Assembly: GCA_963991165.1 (NCBI GenBank)
Contig: CAXDOW010000012.1
Location: forward strand, 1 to 30,616
Length of the DNA: 30,616 nt
Source of the DNA: GCA-2862585 sp963991165
GTDB lineage: Bacteria > Bacteroidota > Bacteroidia > Flavobacteriales > UBA7312
Direction: 5' to 3'
Position 1 is the first letter of the stretch. Each line of letters begins with the position of its first letter. The position numbers and the translations under genes were made by a program. Below the pieces are notes generated by a model, which made no database searches, was not told where the DNA came from, and saw only the letters and a list, made by a program, of their open reading frames with translations. Of this stretch, positions 1 through 8,153 are shown in pieces.

Positions 1-36
1 CTGTCTCGTGGGCTCGGAGATGTGTATAAGAGACAG
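1..36 (+). other. Illumina Nextera adapter at contig end (artefact)
   Basis: Bases 3-36 match the Nextera Read 2 transposase adapter as I know it. Bases 18-36 are the 19-bp hyperactive Tn5 mosaic end (AGATGTGTATAAGAGACAG). Genomic sequence begins at 37, in the middle of an open reading frame. This is untrimmed library sequence at an assembly end and not a transposon of the organism. Confidence 0.97.
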
Positions 37-1268
37 CCCAAAACGTTACCCAAAACCTCCCATTGAGAGGTGTCATCCAAGGATTTTTTTAAACTCTGAC
101 TGGTGGCAAACATAATTTTTTGATGGGACAAAAAATGCTGAATATCATTTAAAAAGCGACCCGTAAATAAGCGACTGAAATAAGGATGTCTAAGTAGTTT
201 TATAAGGTCATTGGCGTGAAAGCTTTGCTTACCGAATTGTTCCTTTCTCAAGTGGGTTTGAAAAAGCAGATCGACCAAACTGAATAATGGCGTACTGCTA
301 ATAGGTGCTCCCATGGTAATATTAACCTCTTCTACTGATAAGGGCAAATTGTTTAAAACAGGAAATAAGACATTTTCGTCTGCCAAGACAATTGCGGTAT
401 CGGTATCGGTGCCTAAGGTTGAAAGTAACTGACCTGCCGCTCTAGTTTGACCAATATTTTTGGCACAACCTATGACTTCTATGTGCTTTTTTTGCTCAAA
501 AAACGAACTGACCGGCTGTTGCCCCCACTGCTTAAAATGTTGTCTTAGGAACCAACCTGCCTCATGAGAATCATTATAGACATAATAGCTATCGGCATCC
601 CAAATTAGTCGAGCACTTTTATGCGTTACAAAATGGTTGATGATGCGATTTTCGGCCGTTGTCAACGCATTTAAACCTACAAACCAAACCATATCGAATG
701 AATGATTGAGTTCGTTAATGTGTTCGGCTGCCACCCTATAGGCCAATCCTTGATAGGCCAGATTTTCTTCTAACAAAGAGTGTCTGAACTGCTCATACCA
801 ATCGAACAAATAACCAAAAAAAGTAACATACTTTTCTTGAAAAGGTGTTAAATCGGCACTATTCAAACTCCATTGTTCTAACTCTTTTATATCCCTCAGA
901 TTGGTCAATAGACGTTGAGCATCGACCATATAGCGGTCTATTTCATTAAAGTCATACAACATGGTCTGACTCCACTTTAAAAATTGTTCAAAAGTATCCT
1001 CATTGTCCTTCGGACGATGGGCATCAAAAATGGAATAGAGTCTAAATTGCAAACTCAAATTATCTAATGTATGAAGGCCTGACAATTCAGTAATAAAATC
1101 TTCAATGGCATATATTTTAGGCAACCAAATGGGCCTATCAATGTGTTGTGCCAAATAGTGCTTAAGGAAAACGATGGAACGTTTGGAAGGTAAAACAATA
1201 GTCAATTTATCAGACTGAGGATGTGCTAAAATTTGAGACGCTATATCGTCTAAAAAGGGCTTTACCAT
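37..1268 (-). CDS. AddB-like PD-(D/E)XK nuclease family protein, N-terminal part (cut by contig end)
   Basis: My reading of the minus strand from the ATG at 1268 gives about 410 residues open to the adapter junction. It begins MVKPFLDDIASQIL and has an LPSKRS block near residues 26-31 and WLPKIYAIEDF near 48-58. These resemble the inactivated-helicase N-terminus of the AddB-like nucleases that accompany AddA in Bacteroidota. The family is normally over 900 residues and carries a C-terminal PD-(D/E)XK nuclease, so more than half, including the nuclease, is missing here. The start overlaps the addA stop by 7 nt, so the two are almost certainly co-translated. The expected role, from the family, is the second subunit of a helicase-nuclease that processes double-strand breaks for RecA. 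The family call rests on partner and N-terminal motifs only. Confidence 0.8.
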
Positions 1269-4200
1269 GAAACGACTTTTTTATGTTGCTCAGTATAAAC
1301 TAAAAACTTAGATATCTTTTCAAATCCCATCATTTTCAGTAGTTTAGAATAATTTTCTATTTGTTCTTTATGCTTGTCGATTTGAGAAGCAGAACCGGTT
1401 TTATAATCAATAATTTGCACCTCTTTATTCTTGACCAACAGACGATCAGGAATATAGGTTACGCCACTACTTTGTAGAATTTCTTGCTCGGTCTTGACCT
1501 CCCAATCAGTGTCAAAAAAAGGCAGAATGTCTGGGTGTGAAAGCAGTTCGTCAAGGCGAGACCTCAACTTGGATTTCATATCTTTAGACAGCAAGCCATT
1601 GCGTTCCATTTTGTCCAAAACGCTCGATTGGTCTTCAATGTAATGAATATGAGCCAAACATTCGTGTAAAAGACTACCCCACTGTTGCCTTTCAAGCGCA
1701 ACATCCCACAAGCTATTGGAGTTATTTTTTAATCGGATCACTTCACGCCAATTGGGTGTGGATAAATAATCTAAAGCAAAGGCCTCTTTAGTAGCTTCGT
1801 TTTTCTCTTGGCGATCTTCTAACCGGCCTAGTTCAAAAGGAAAATCTCCACCATGACTTTCAAAATAATAGCCAATAAGTTTACTTAAGGAATTGATTTC
1901 TTTCAAATCCTTGTACTTTTCAGTAAAGATGTAAAGTTGATGCTTGGGGCGCGTCATAGCAACATACAAGACATTCAAATCGTCCATAAGAGCTTTTGTT
2001 TTCTCTTCTTTGTGAACGTCAGCATATTCAGAGTGCTCCAGTTGCTTGTTATTGTTCAACAAAGCGACCTTCATTTTTTGTGTTTTGCCCTTGGCATCTA
2101 CCCACAACTGCTTGACGGGTTTTCCGATGTCCCAATTGAATGGAATAAACACAATAGGAAACTCCAATCCTTTGGACTTATGTACGGTCATCACTTTAAC
2201 GGCATCCATATCGTCCGGCACAATAATTCCCTCTTTATGGTGGTTTTTATCCCACCACTCTAAAAAGGCACTGACGCTATTGCTATTTTTGATGGAAAAT
2301 GAATGAACCACATCTAAGAAATATTGAATGTAAATATCTTTTGAGGGTAAATTAAAAAGTTCAATGAGGCGTTCTACCAAGTCGTAAATAGGAAGCTCCC
2401 ACAAGGTCTGGGGAGAAAAGTCAATATCCAAATGCGTCATAAAATCAAAAAAGACATTATCCTGACCTTGTCCTATGGCATAAAGAATCTCATGAATATT
2501 GTAATCGGTTAACTCTCTGTGGTATAAATAAGTAACAATATGGGTTTGAGACACTTTATCCTTAGTATGGTGCATGTAAGACATCAAGGACATCAAAAAG
2601 TGTACTTCTTGTGAGGCATTTACTAAAAGAGCTTCGTCCGACAAAACATCAATATTGGCATGACTTAAGGCATTAGCGGCTTGTTGGGCTTCAAGACGTG
2701 TACGGCACAAAATGGCCATATCTTTATAGCGATAGCCCTTATCCATCAATCGTTCAATCTGCTCCACGACTTTTTGCATAATTTCGTCTTTGAAATCAGT
2801 TGATTTCTCAATGGCATCTATATAAATATAACCACCCTCTTTACCTTGCGGATTTTGCTCACTGTCGTGATAAATGGTTTTCAAATCTGCCCCAACTACA
2901 TGTTTTAATGTAGAGAAAAAAGCATTGTTGAAACGGACAATTTCTTGGTCGCTACGCCAGTTATCAGACAATATATTTTCTTGACCATTGTTGGCCATAC
3001 TTTGTTCTATCTCTTCAATATTTGGCAATAGATGGCCTTCAAAAATGGAGTTAGGCAAATGAATAAACTGCTCAACTTCCCCTCCTCTCCAGCGATAAAT
3101 AGATTGTTTGGCATCGCCCACAATCAAATTTTGATATCCTTCTGAAAGCGAATTGTGTACCAATGGCAATAGGTTATGCCATTGCATGACCGAAGTATCT
3201 TGAAATTCATCAATCAAAAAGTGGTGGTAACGTTCGCCCAAACGTTCGTAGATGAAAGGGGTTGGTTCCTTTCGAATAATCTCTGCAATGGCACTATTGA
3301 ATTCTGAAATGTGCTTGATGTTGTTTTCTTCCTTGAATTGCTCCATCTCTTTGGATAACTCATTGAGCACAGCAATGGAAAAAATATTGTTGTAAAGCAG
3401 TTTATTGAAAATATAGTTGCTGAAATGTGCCGACAGATGGCTTTGAACCTCATCAAACAACTGGCTCAAAAAAGTAGCGTGTTGGTCAATAATGTCTTTC
3501 TTATCTTGACTTATACTCTTGGCATACCACGTGTCATTTCCCACGTTTTTCTTCACCGAATCCGTTGGGAAGAATTTATCGGCAGACCGCAACTTGAAGT
3601 TATCAAAGTACCGGAAAAAAGACCCCCTCGTAAAATGAGAAGCCTCTAAATTGTATGTATTACAAAAGCTCAAAAACGCTTTTCTCTTGTCTAATAAAAG
3701 AGCTTCAAAAGCCGCCATCTCATTGGCAATTTCATCCTTAACTTGCAAGCATTCTGTAATGCTCACAGAGCTTAATGAGTCTATGAATTTTTCTGACTTT
3801 TCACTAAAAAGATGAGATGAAAACTGTTCCAAGGCACTCTCCAAATTATAGCTTTTACCCTCATCAGCTTTTGATAGGGCAAAAGATACCAAAGCGTCGG
3901 ATAATTCAGAGTTAGTACCTATACGGCTGATTAGAAAGGCAACCACAGGTTGTATCAATTGCTCTTGATCCATCTCTACTTCAAATCCTTGAGACATCTG
4001 TAAATCGTGGGCAAAACTCTTTACAATTTTAAACACAAACTTGTCAATAGTAGAAATGGATAAGTCAGCATAGTGATGTAAAATAGCTGTCAATATTTTC
4101 GCGGAACGCTCTTTAATATCGTTGTCGGAAAGACCAGTATCATCTTGGATATGTGCAAAAAACGAATGGCTTTGACCCTGCCCTTTTCCTTGTGACAAAT

Positions 4201-4399
4201 CGGAGATGAAAGCCAGGACTCTTTCTTTCATTTCAGAAGCTGCCTTGTTGGTAAACGTTATGGCTAAAATATGCCTAAAGTAACGAGGGTTAAAAGTATC
4301 TCCTTTGCCTATTAGTGCCAAACGTATGAAGTAGCGCACTAAGGAATATGTTTTTCCCGAGCCAGCTGATGACCGATATATGTGAAGGTTTTTAGCCAT
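1262..4399 (-). CDS. addA: AddA-like UvrD-family helicase/exonuclease
   Basis: This 1045-residue protein is a superfamily 1A helicase fused to a RecB-type nuclease. Visible motifs in order: Walker A SSAGSGKT (10-17), DEFQD Walker B (397-401), GDAKQSIYRWRGG (428-440), VMTVHKSKGLEFPIVF, and LNVLYVAMTRPKHQLYIF (motif VI). At the C-terminus a PD-(D/E)XK nuclease is intact: D985, then D998-Y-K1000 in IDYKTG, followed by QIENY. In known AddAB systems this subunit is the 3'-5' motor and cuts one strand during double-strand break processing. The start ATG at 4399 gives the usual MxxNLxIYxSSAGSGKT opening. It is the first gene of a unit with the AddB-like gene, overlapping it by 7 nt. It diverges from the MbnP-like gene across 102 bp. 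I see no perfect TAnnTTTG element for it; TATCTTTT about 35 bp upstream is a weak candidate. Confidence 0.92.
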   Translation of the reverse strand: MAKNLHIYRSSAGSGKTYSLVRYFIRLALIGKGDTFNPRYFRHILAITFTNKAASEMKERVLAFISDLSQGKGQGQSHSFFAHIQDDTGLSDNDIKERSAKILTAILHHYADLSISTIDKFVFKIVKSFAHDLQMSQGFEVEMDQEQLIQPVVAFLISRIGTNSELSDALVSFALSKADEGKSYNLESALEQFSSHLFSEKSEKFIDSLSSVSITECLQVKDEIANEMAAFEALLLDKRKAFLSFCNTYNLEASHFTRGSFFRYFDNFKLRSADKFFPTDSVKKNVGNDTWYAKSISQDKKDIIDQHATFLSQLFDEVQSHLSAHFSNYIFNKLLYNNIFSIAVLNELSKEMEQFKEENNIKHISEFNSAIAEIIRKEPTPFIYERLGERYHHFLIDEFQDTSVMQWHNLLPLVHNSLSEGYQNLIVGDAKQSIYRWRGGEVEQFIHLPNSIFEGHLLPNIEEIEQSMANNGQENILSDNWRSDQEIVRFNNAFFSTLKHVVGADLKTIYHDSEQNPQGKEGGYIYIDAIEKSTDFKDEIMQKVVEQIERLMDKGYRYKDMAILCRTRLEAQQAANALSHANIDVLSDEALLVNASQEVHFLMSLMSYMHHTKDKVSQTHIVTYLYHRELTDYNIHEILYAIGQGQDNVFFDFMTHLDIDFSPQTLWELPIYDLVERLIELFNLPSKDIYIQYFLDVVHSFSIKNSNSVSAFLEWWDKNHHKEGIIVPDDMDAVKVMTVHKSKGLEFPIVFIPFNWDIGKPVKQLWVDAKGKTQKMKVALLNNNKQLEHSEYADVHKEEKTKALMDDLNVLYVAMTRPKHQLYIFTEKYKDLKEINSLSKLIGYYFESHGGDFPFELGRLEDRQEKNEATKEAFALDYLSTPNWREVIRLKNNSNSLWDVALERQQWGSLLHECLAHIHYIEDQSSVLDKMERNGLLSKDMKSKLRSRLDELLSHPDILPFFDTDWEVKTEQEILQSSGVTYIPDRLLVKNKEVQIIDYKTGSASQIDKHKEQIENYSKLLKMMGFEKISKFLVYTEQHKKVVSW

Positions 4400-4488
4400 G
4401 AGTCCGTTTGCAAATTAGATAATTTCAAAAAGATATGACTGAAAATTCACCATCAGTTTTTCACATAATCAGTCAATTTTAGATTCGT

Positions 4489-4496
4489 TATATTTG
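4489..4496 (+). promoter_or_regulatory. Bacteroidota -7 element TATATTTG for the mbnP operon
   Basis: This is a perfect TAnnTTTG match, and only 5 nt separate it from the ATG at 4502. Transcription should start at or within a few bases of the start codon, implying a leaderless or near-leaderless mRNA. No clear -33 TTTG was found at the usual distance. Confidence 0.65.
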
Positions 4497-4501
4497 CACT
4501 T

Positions 4502-5281
4502 ATGGTTAAAACTAGTTATTTACACCTTTTGTTATGTATTGTTATGACGGTTTTAGCTTCATGCAAAAAGCCAGGTTGTACTGATTTCAGTGCCATCAAC
4601 TACGATGCGGAGGCAAATAAAGATGATAACTCGTGCTTGTACGAGGCAAACCTCTCTGTCCGATTTCATCTCAAGAATGGAAATACACCCTTTTCGATTT
4701 ACGATACATTGAGCTTTGGAAACAATGAGTTTCGACTAGAAAAACTCAAATTTTATGTTTCCAACGTACGTATTGATAACGATTCGACCGATTCCTACGT
4801 CAAAGACGTTCATTTAGTTGATATGGACAATGTTACTTCACAGTCATTTACCCTTGTTAAACCCGAGGGCAGCTATTCTCGATTATCATTTGGTGTGGGC
4901 TTAGATGACATTCAGAATAACACCACCCCTGCCGACTATTCTGTTGATCATCCCTTAGGCCTCAATCAAAACACCTTTTGGGCCATGACTCCATCATCCT
5001 ATATCTTTATCATGCTTGAAGGGAAAATGGACACCTCATCTACAACCGATTTTTACCCTATGAGCTACCACTTGGCTCACAGTGACTTATATCAAATTTT
5101 GAATTTTGACAAAACCATAGTAGTCGATGCCAATCAAACCGAAGTTATCAATATAAACCTTAACATGGCTGTACTATTCAACAATGTTGACCTGAGTGAA
5201 GACTCGCCTCATCAAAGTAAAGCTTCCCCATTGGCTATTCAACTAATGTCTAATTTTTGTAATGCTTTAGAAATTGAATAA
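4502..5281 (+). CDS. MbnP-like copper-chaperone-family lipoprotein
   Basis: A 259-residue predicted lipoprotein: the signal peptide ends in the lipobox VLASC, with Cys21 to be lipidated. A GCTD...NYD...DDNSC segment (about 25-45) resembles a short Ca-binding-type motif common in Bacteroidota surface proteins. Residues about 50-225 match the MbnP family: VRFHLKNG, a RLEKLKFYVSNVRI block, and FW(160)AMTPSSYIFIMLEG. In the methanotroph MbnP, a tryptophan is oxidised to kynurenine by the dihaem enzyme MbnH and helps bind copper. Trp160 is the only tryptophan here. The next gene encodes an MbnH-like peroxidase and overlaps by 8 nt, which supports an enzyme-substrate pair. Copper binding is inferred from the family. 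It is the first gene of a five-gene run. Confidence 0.8.
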   Translation: MVKTSYLHLLLCIVMTVLASCKKPGCTDFSAINYDAEANKDDNSCLYEANLSVRFHLKNGNTPFSIYDTLSFGNNEFRLEKLKFYVSNVRIDNDSTDSYVKDVHLVDMDNVTSQSFTLVKPEGSYSRLSFGVGLDDIQNNTTPADYSVDHPLGLNQNTFWAMTPSSYIFIMLEGKMDTSSTTDFYPMSYHLAHSDLYQILNFDKTIVVDANQTEVININLNMAVLFNNVDLSEDSPHQSKASPLAIQLMSNFCNALEIE

Positions 5282-6314
5282 GTTTCTATACATATTCATA
5301 CCCTTTTTGTTTGTTTCTTGCCAGAGAGATATTCCAGTGTTTGAATCCGTCGAATACAATCCTACTTACACTTACTTGGAAATTCCTACTGGTTTTCCCA
5401 TACCCAATCTCCCTAACGACAACCCACTTACTGAAGAAGGCATTGAATTGGGAAAAAAACTATTTTTCGACCCCATACTTTCAGGTAATAACCGTCTTTC
5501 TTGTGCCGATTGTCATTTTCAAAGTAGTGCCTTCAGCGATCCAGCACGATTTAGTATTGGCATAGAAGGGGTGGCTGGAGAGTTTAACGCCTCAGCCATT
5601 ATCAACCCAGCGTGGAACACGACTAACTTTTGGGATGGTAGAGCCATCTCCTTAGAAGAACAAGCCCTCGGTCCAGTCACCAGTTTTATAGAACTTCATG
5701 CCCCATCATGGCAAGCAGTGACCGATAAACTCATGGCACACTCTCAATACAGAGATCTTTTTAAAATGGCATTTAATACTGATAAAATAGATTCCTCTCA
5801 TGTTGTCAAAGCCATTGCTCAATTTGAAAGAACCCTCATTTCAGGTAATTCAAAATTTGATAAATTCCTTCAATATGAAGCCCTCCTCACCCCGTCCGAG
5901 CTAAGAGGAAAAGAAATTTTCAATACTGAAAAAGGCGATTGCTTTCATTGTCATTCTTACCCCCTTTTCACTAGCAATGAATTTCACAACAATGGTCTTG
6001 ACCCCGAACACCTCATGCACGAAGGACGATATAGAGTGACAAGAGATGTTAACGATTTGGGGAAATTTAAAAGCCCCACTCTAAGAAATGTGGAACTTTC
6101 CGCACCCTACATGCACGATGGACGCTTTCAAACACTTGAGGAAGTGATTGAACATTACAACTTTGGAGGGCACAATTCCTCTACCATAGATCCATTAATG
6201 AAAAAAGTGGGAATTGGTTTGGGATTGAGTGAACAAGATAAACAAGACTTACTAAATTTCTTGAAAACACTAACTGATACTGCCTTTATCAACAATCCAA
6301 AATTCCAACCCTAG
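5274..6314 (+). CDS. MbnH/MauG-like dihaem cytochrome c peroxidase, lipoprotein
   Basis: A 346-residue protein of the bacterial cytochrome c peroxidase/MauG/MbnH family with two c-type haem sites, C77-A-D-C80-H81 and C223-F-H-C226-H227. The family motifs ELGKKLFFDPILSGNNRLSC and LRNVELSAPYMHDGRFQTLEE are present. The N-terminus MNKFLYIFIPFLFVSC is a lipoprotein signal with Cys16 in the lipobox, so it should be membrane-anchored and face the periplasm or the surface. The start is TTG at 5274, inside the end of the previous gene; a later start would lose the signal peptide. Haem attachment would need the cytochrome c maturation machinery, which is not in this window. Because it overlaps the MbnP-like gene I favour a protein-modifying MbnH role over plain H2O2 removal, but the sequence alone does not settle this. 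Confidence 0.87.
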   Translation: MNKFLYIFIPFLFVSCQRDIPVFESVEYNPTYTYLEIPTGFPIPNLPNDNPLTEEGIELGKKLFFDPILSGNNRLSCADCHFQSSAFSDPARFSIGIEGVAGEFNASAIINPAWNTTNFWDGRAISLEEQALGPVTSFIELHAPSWQAVTDKLMAHSQYRDLFKMAFNTDKIDSSHVVKAIAQFERTLISGNSKFDKFLQYEALLTPSELRGKEIFNTEKGDCFHCHSYPLFTSNEFHNNGLDPEHLMHEGRYRVTRDVNDLGKFKSPTLRNVELSAPYMHDGRFQTLEEVIEHYNFGGHNSSTIDPLMKKVGIGLGLSEQDKQDLLNFLKTLTDTAFINNPKFQP

Positions 6315-6326
6315 CATCATAATCAT

Positions 6327-8153
6327 TTGAAATCTACTTGTCACATATTTGTTGTCTTGTGTGTAATCCTTTCGATTGGTCACTCTTCAATTGCTCAACA
6401 ACGGTGTGGCACGATGGAACGCTTGTACTATGAAATGGAAATAGACGGTTCCATAAATTTCAAAAGACAATCTATTGAGAAAAAAATTAATCGTTGGAAA
6501 AAACAGTCAAATGCCTCAACCTCTTTTACTATTCCTGTTGTTTTTCATATTTTATACAAAAATGACTCTGAGTTCATCAACAGCCAACAAATTTTAAGCC
6601 AACTTGATGTTCTCAATGAAGATTTCAACCGTAATAATAGCGATGCCAACCAAACGCCTAATGACTTCTTAAATGCAGCAGCAAACTGCGATATTCATTT
6701 TTGTCTAGCCCAACGAACTGTTGACAACGATACTAGCAATGGCATTACTTATACGCCTACGGACGTCAGCTCATTCTCTCTTTATGATAATCGCATTTTT
6801 CATGACTCATTGGGTGGAAAAACCATTTGGGATAGCGATAAATTTTTAAATATTTATGTCTGTGACCTAAGCAATGCTCTTGGATTTGCTTCATTTCCAG
6901 GGAGTAATGAAAGCCGTGATGCCGTAGTCATTGATTTCGAACATTTTGGTACAATAGACGTATCTCCTCCCTACAACAAAGGACGTACGGCTACCCATGA
7001 AGTGGGGCATTGGCTGAACTTATTGCATGTGTGGGGCGATGGAAACTGTGGCTCTGACCAAGTGAGTGACACACCAGTACAAGAGACGGAAAACTATGGT
7101 TGCCCCTCGCATCCAAGTCCTAGTTGTGACAACGATGGTGATATGTTCCAAAATTTTATGGATTATACCGACGATGCTTGTATGAACTTATTCACCAACG
7201 GTCAAAAAGAGAGAATGCACGCAACTTTGAATGTAGAACGCTCTACTATCAGCAACCCCATGTATTGCCAATTACCATTTGAAGATATTGGAATTTATGA
7301 AAATATAACGCCTCTAGAAAATCAAGAGTATTGCGGTCAAGATTTAGAGATTAGCACTTCGCTATACAACTATTCTGAATCCGTCATATACAGTGCCACC
7401 ATCTATTTTCAGATTGACGACCAAAGCATGCAATCCGTTGATTGGAACGGTTCCTTAGAACCAAATTCCTCAATCTCTATAGATTTAGCTAGTGTATCTT
7501 TAAATCCTGGTTTCCATTCGTTGACAATATACAGCTCATCTCCCAATGGGTTTAGAGATTTAAACCCCAACAATGACACTTTACAACTTGAATTTTTGGT
7601 CAAAAGTGGCACGAATTTCGATATTACAATTCAAACGGATAACTATGCCGAAGAGAATTATTGGGAAATTCAAAATAGCATAGGACAAGTCATTACTAGT
7701 GGAAGTAATCTAATTAGTAACGACATTAACTCATTCAACTTTTGTCAAGATATTGATAGCTGCTACACACTAATTCTTTATGATGAATATGACGATGGCA
7801 TCTGTTGCGATTTTGGGAATGGCTTCTTGCAGGTAAATCAACAAATTTATAGCGGCTCGTTCAATTCTGAAATTGAAATAGACTTATGCTCTGTCAGTTC
7901 CTCAGCGGTGTTTGACAATCCATTACAAGCCCACATTTTTCCTAATCCTACCAACGGGAAAATGACTGTAGAATCATTGCATCAACCAATGACCTCTATC
8001 ATCATCGTCGATGTTTATGGGAAAATTGTATTTCAAAAAAGTTGTCACACCAAAAAAGAAGACCTAAATTTGTATCATGTGTCTTCTGGTGTCTATTTTC
8101 TTCAAATTTACACGGAAACTAATTCTCAAAATTTCAAATTTTTCAAACAATGA
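6327..8153 (+). CDS. Secreted M43-type metalloprotease with T9SS sorting domain
   Basis: A 608-residue secreted zinc protease. Signal peptide about 1-23 (ends SSIAQ). The catalytic domain has H224-E-V-G-H228-W-L-N-L-L-H234 followed by WGDG, and a Met-turn NFM278DY; this is the metzincin pattern of the M43 (pappalysin/cytophagalysin) family. After it come a CARDB-like beta domain (about 310-430), a Cys-rich DDGICCDFGNGF segment (about 430-525) and a type A sorting domain (about 530-608) with FPNPTNGKMTVES, VDVYGKIV and SSGVYFLQIY. Only the TTG at 6327 preserves the signal peptide; the first in-frame ATG is about 29 codons later. It starts 12 nt after the peroxidase stop, and its stop overlaps the next start (ATGA). 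The expected destination is the cell surface or medium; substrates are unknown. Confidence 0.88.
   Translation: MKSTCHIFVVLCVILSIGHSSIAQQRCGTMERLYYEMEIDGSINFKRQSIEKKINRWKKQSNASTSFTIPVVFHILYKNDSEFINSQQILSQLDVLNEDFNRNNSDANQTPNDFLNAAANCDIHFCLAQRTVDNDTSNGITYTPTDVSSFSLYDNRIFHDSLGGKTIWDSDKFLNIYVCDLSNALGFASFPGSNESRDAVVIDFEHFGTIDVSPPYNKGRTATHEVGHWLNLLHVWGDGNCGSDQVSDTPVQETENYGCPSHPSPSCDNDGDMFQNFMDYTDDACMNLFTNGQKERMHATLNVERSTISNPMYCQLPFEDIGIYENITPLENQEYCGQDLEISTSLYNYSESVIYSATIYFQIDDQSMQSVDWNGSLEPNSSISIDLASVSLNPGFHSLTIYSSSPNGFRDLNPNNDTLQLEFLVKSGTNFDITIQTDNYAEENYWEIQNSIGQVITSGSNLISNDINSFNFCQDIDSCYTLILYDEYDDGICCDFGNGFLQVNQQIYSGSFNSEIEIDLCSVSSSAVFDNPLQAHIFPNPTNGKMTVESLHQPMTSIIIVDVYGKIVFQKSCHTKKEDLNLYHVSSGVYFLQIYTETNSQNFKFFKQ

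Noticed and set aside
1..36. Transposon end inserted in the AddB-like gene
   Set aside because: The mosaic end is followed outward by Nextera adapter sequence, not by a transposase or a target-site duplication, so it is library sequence.
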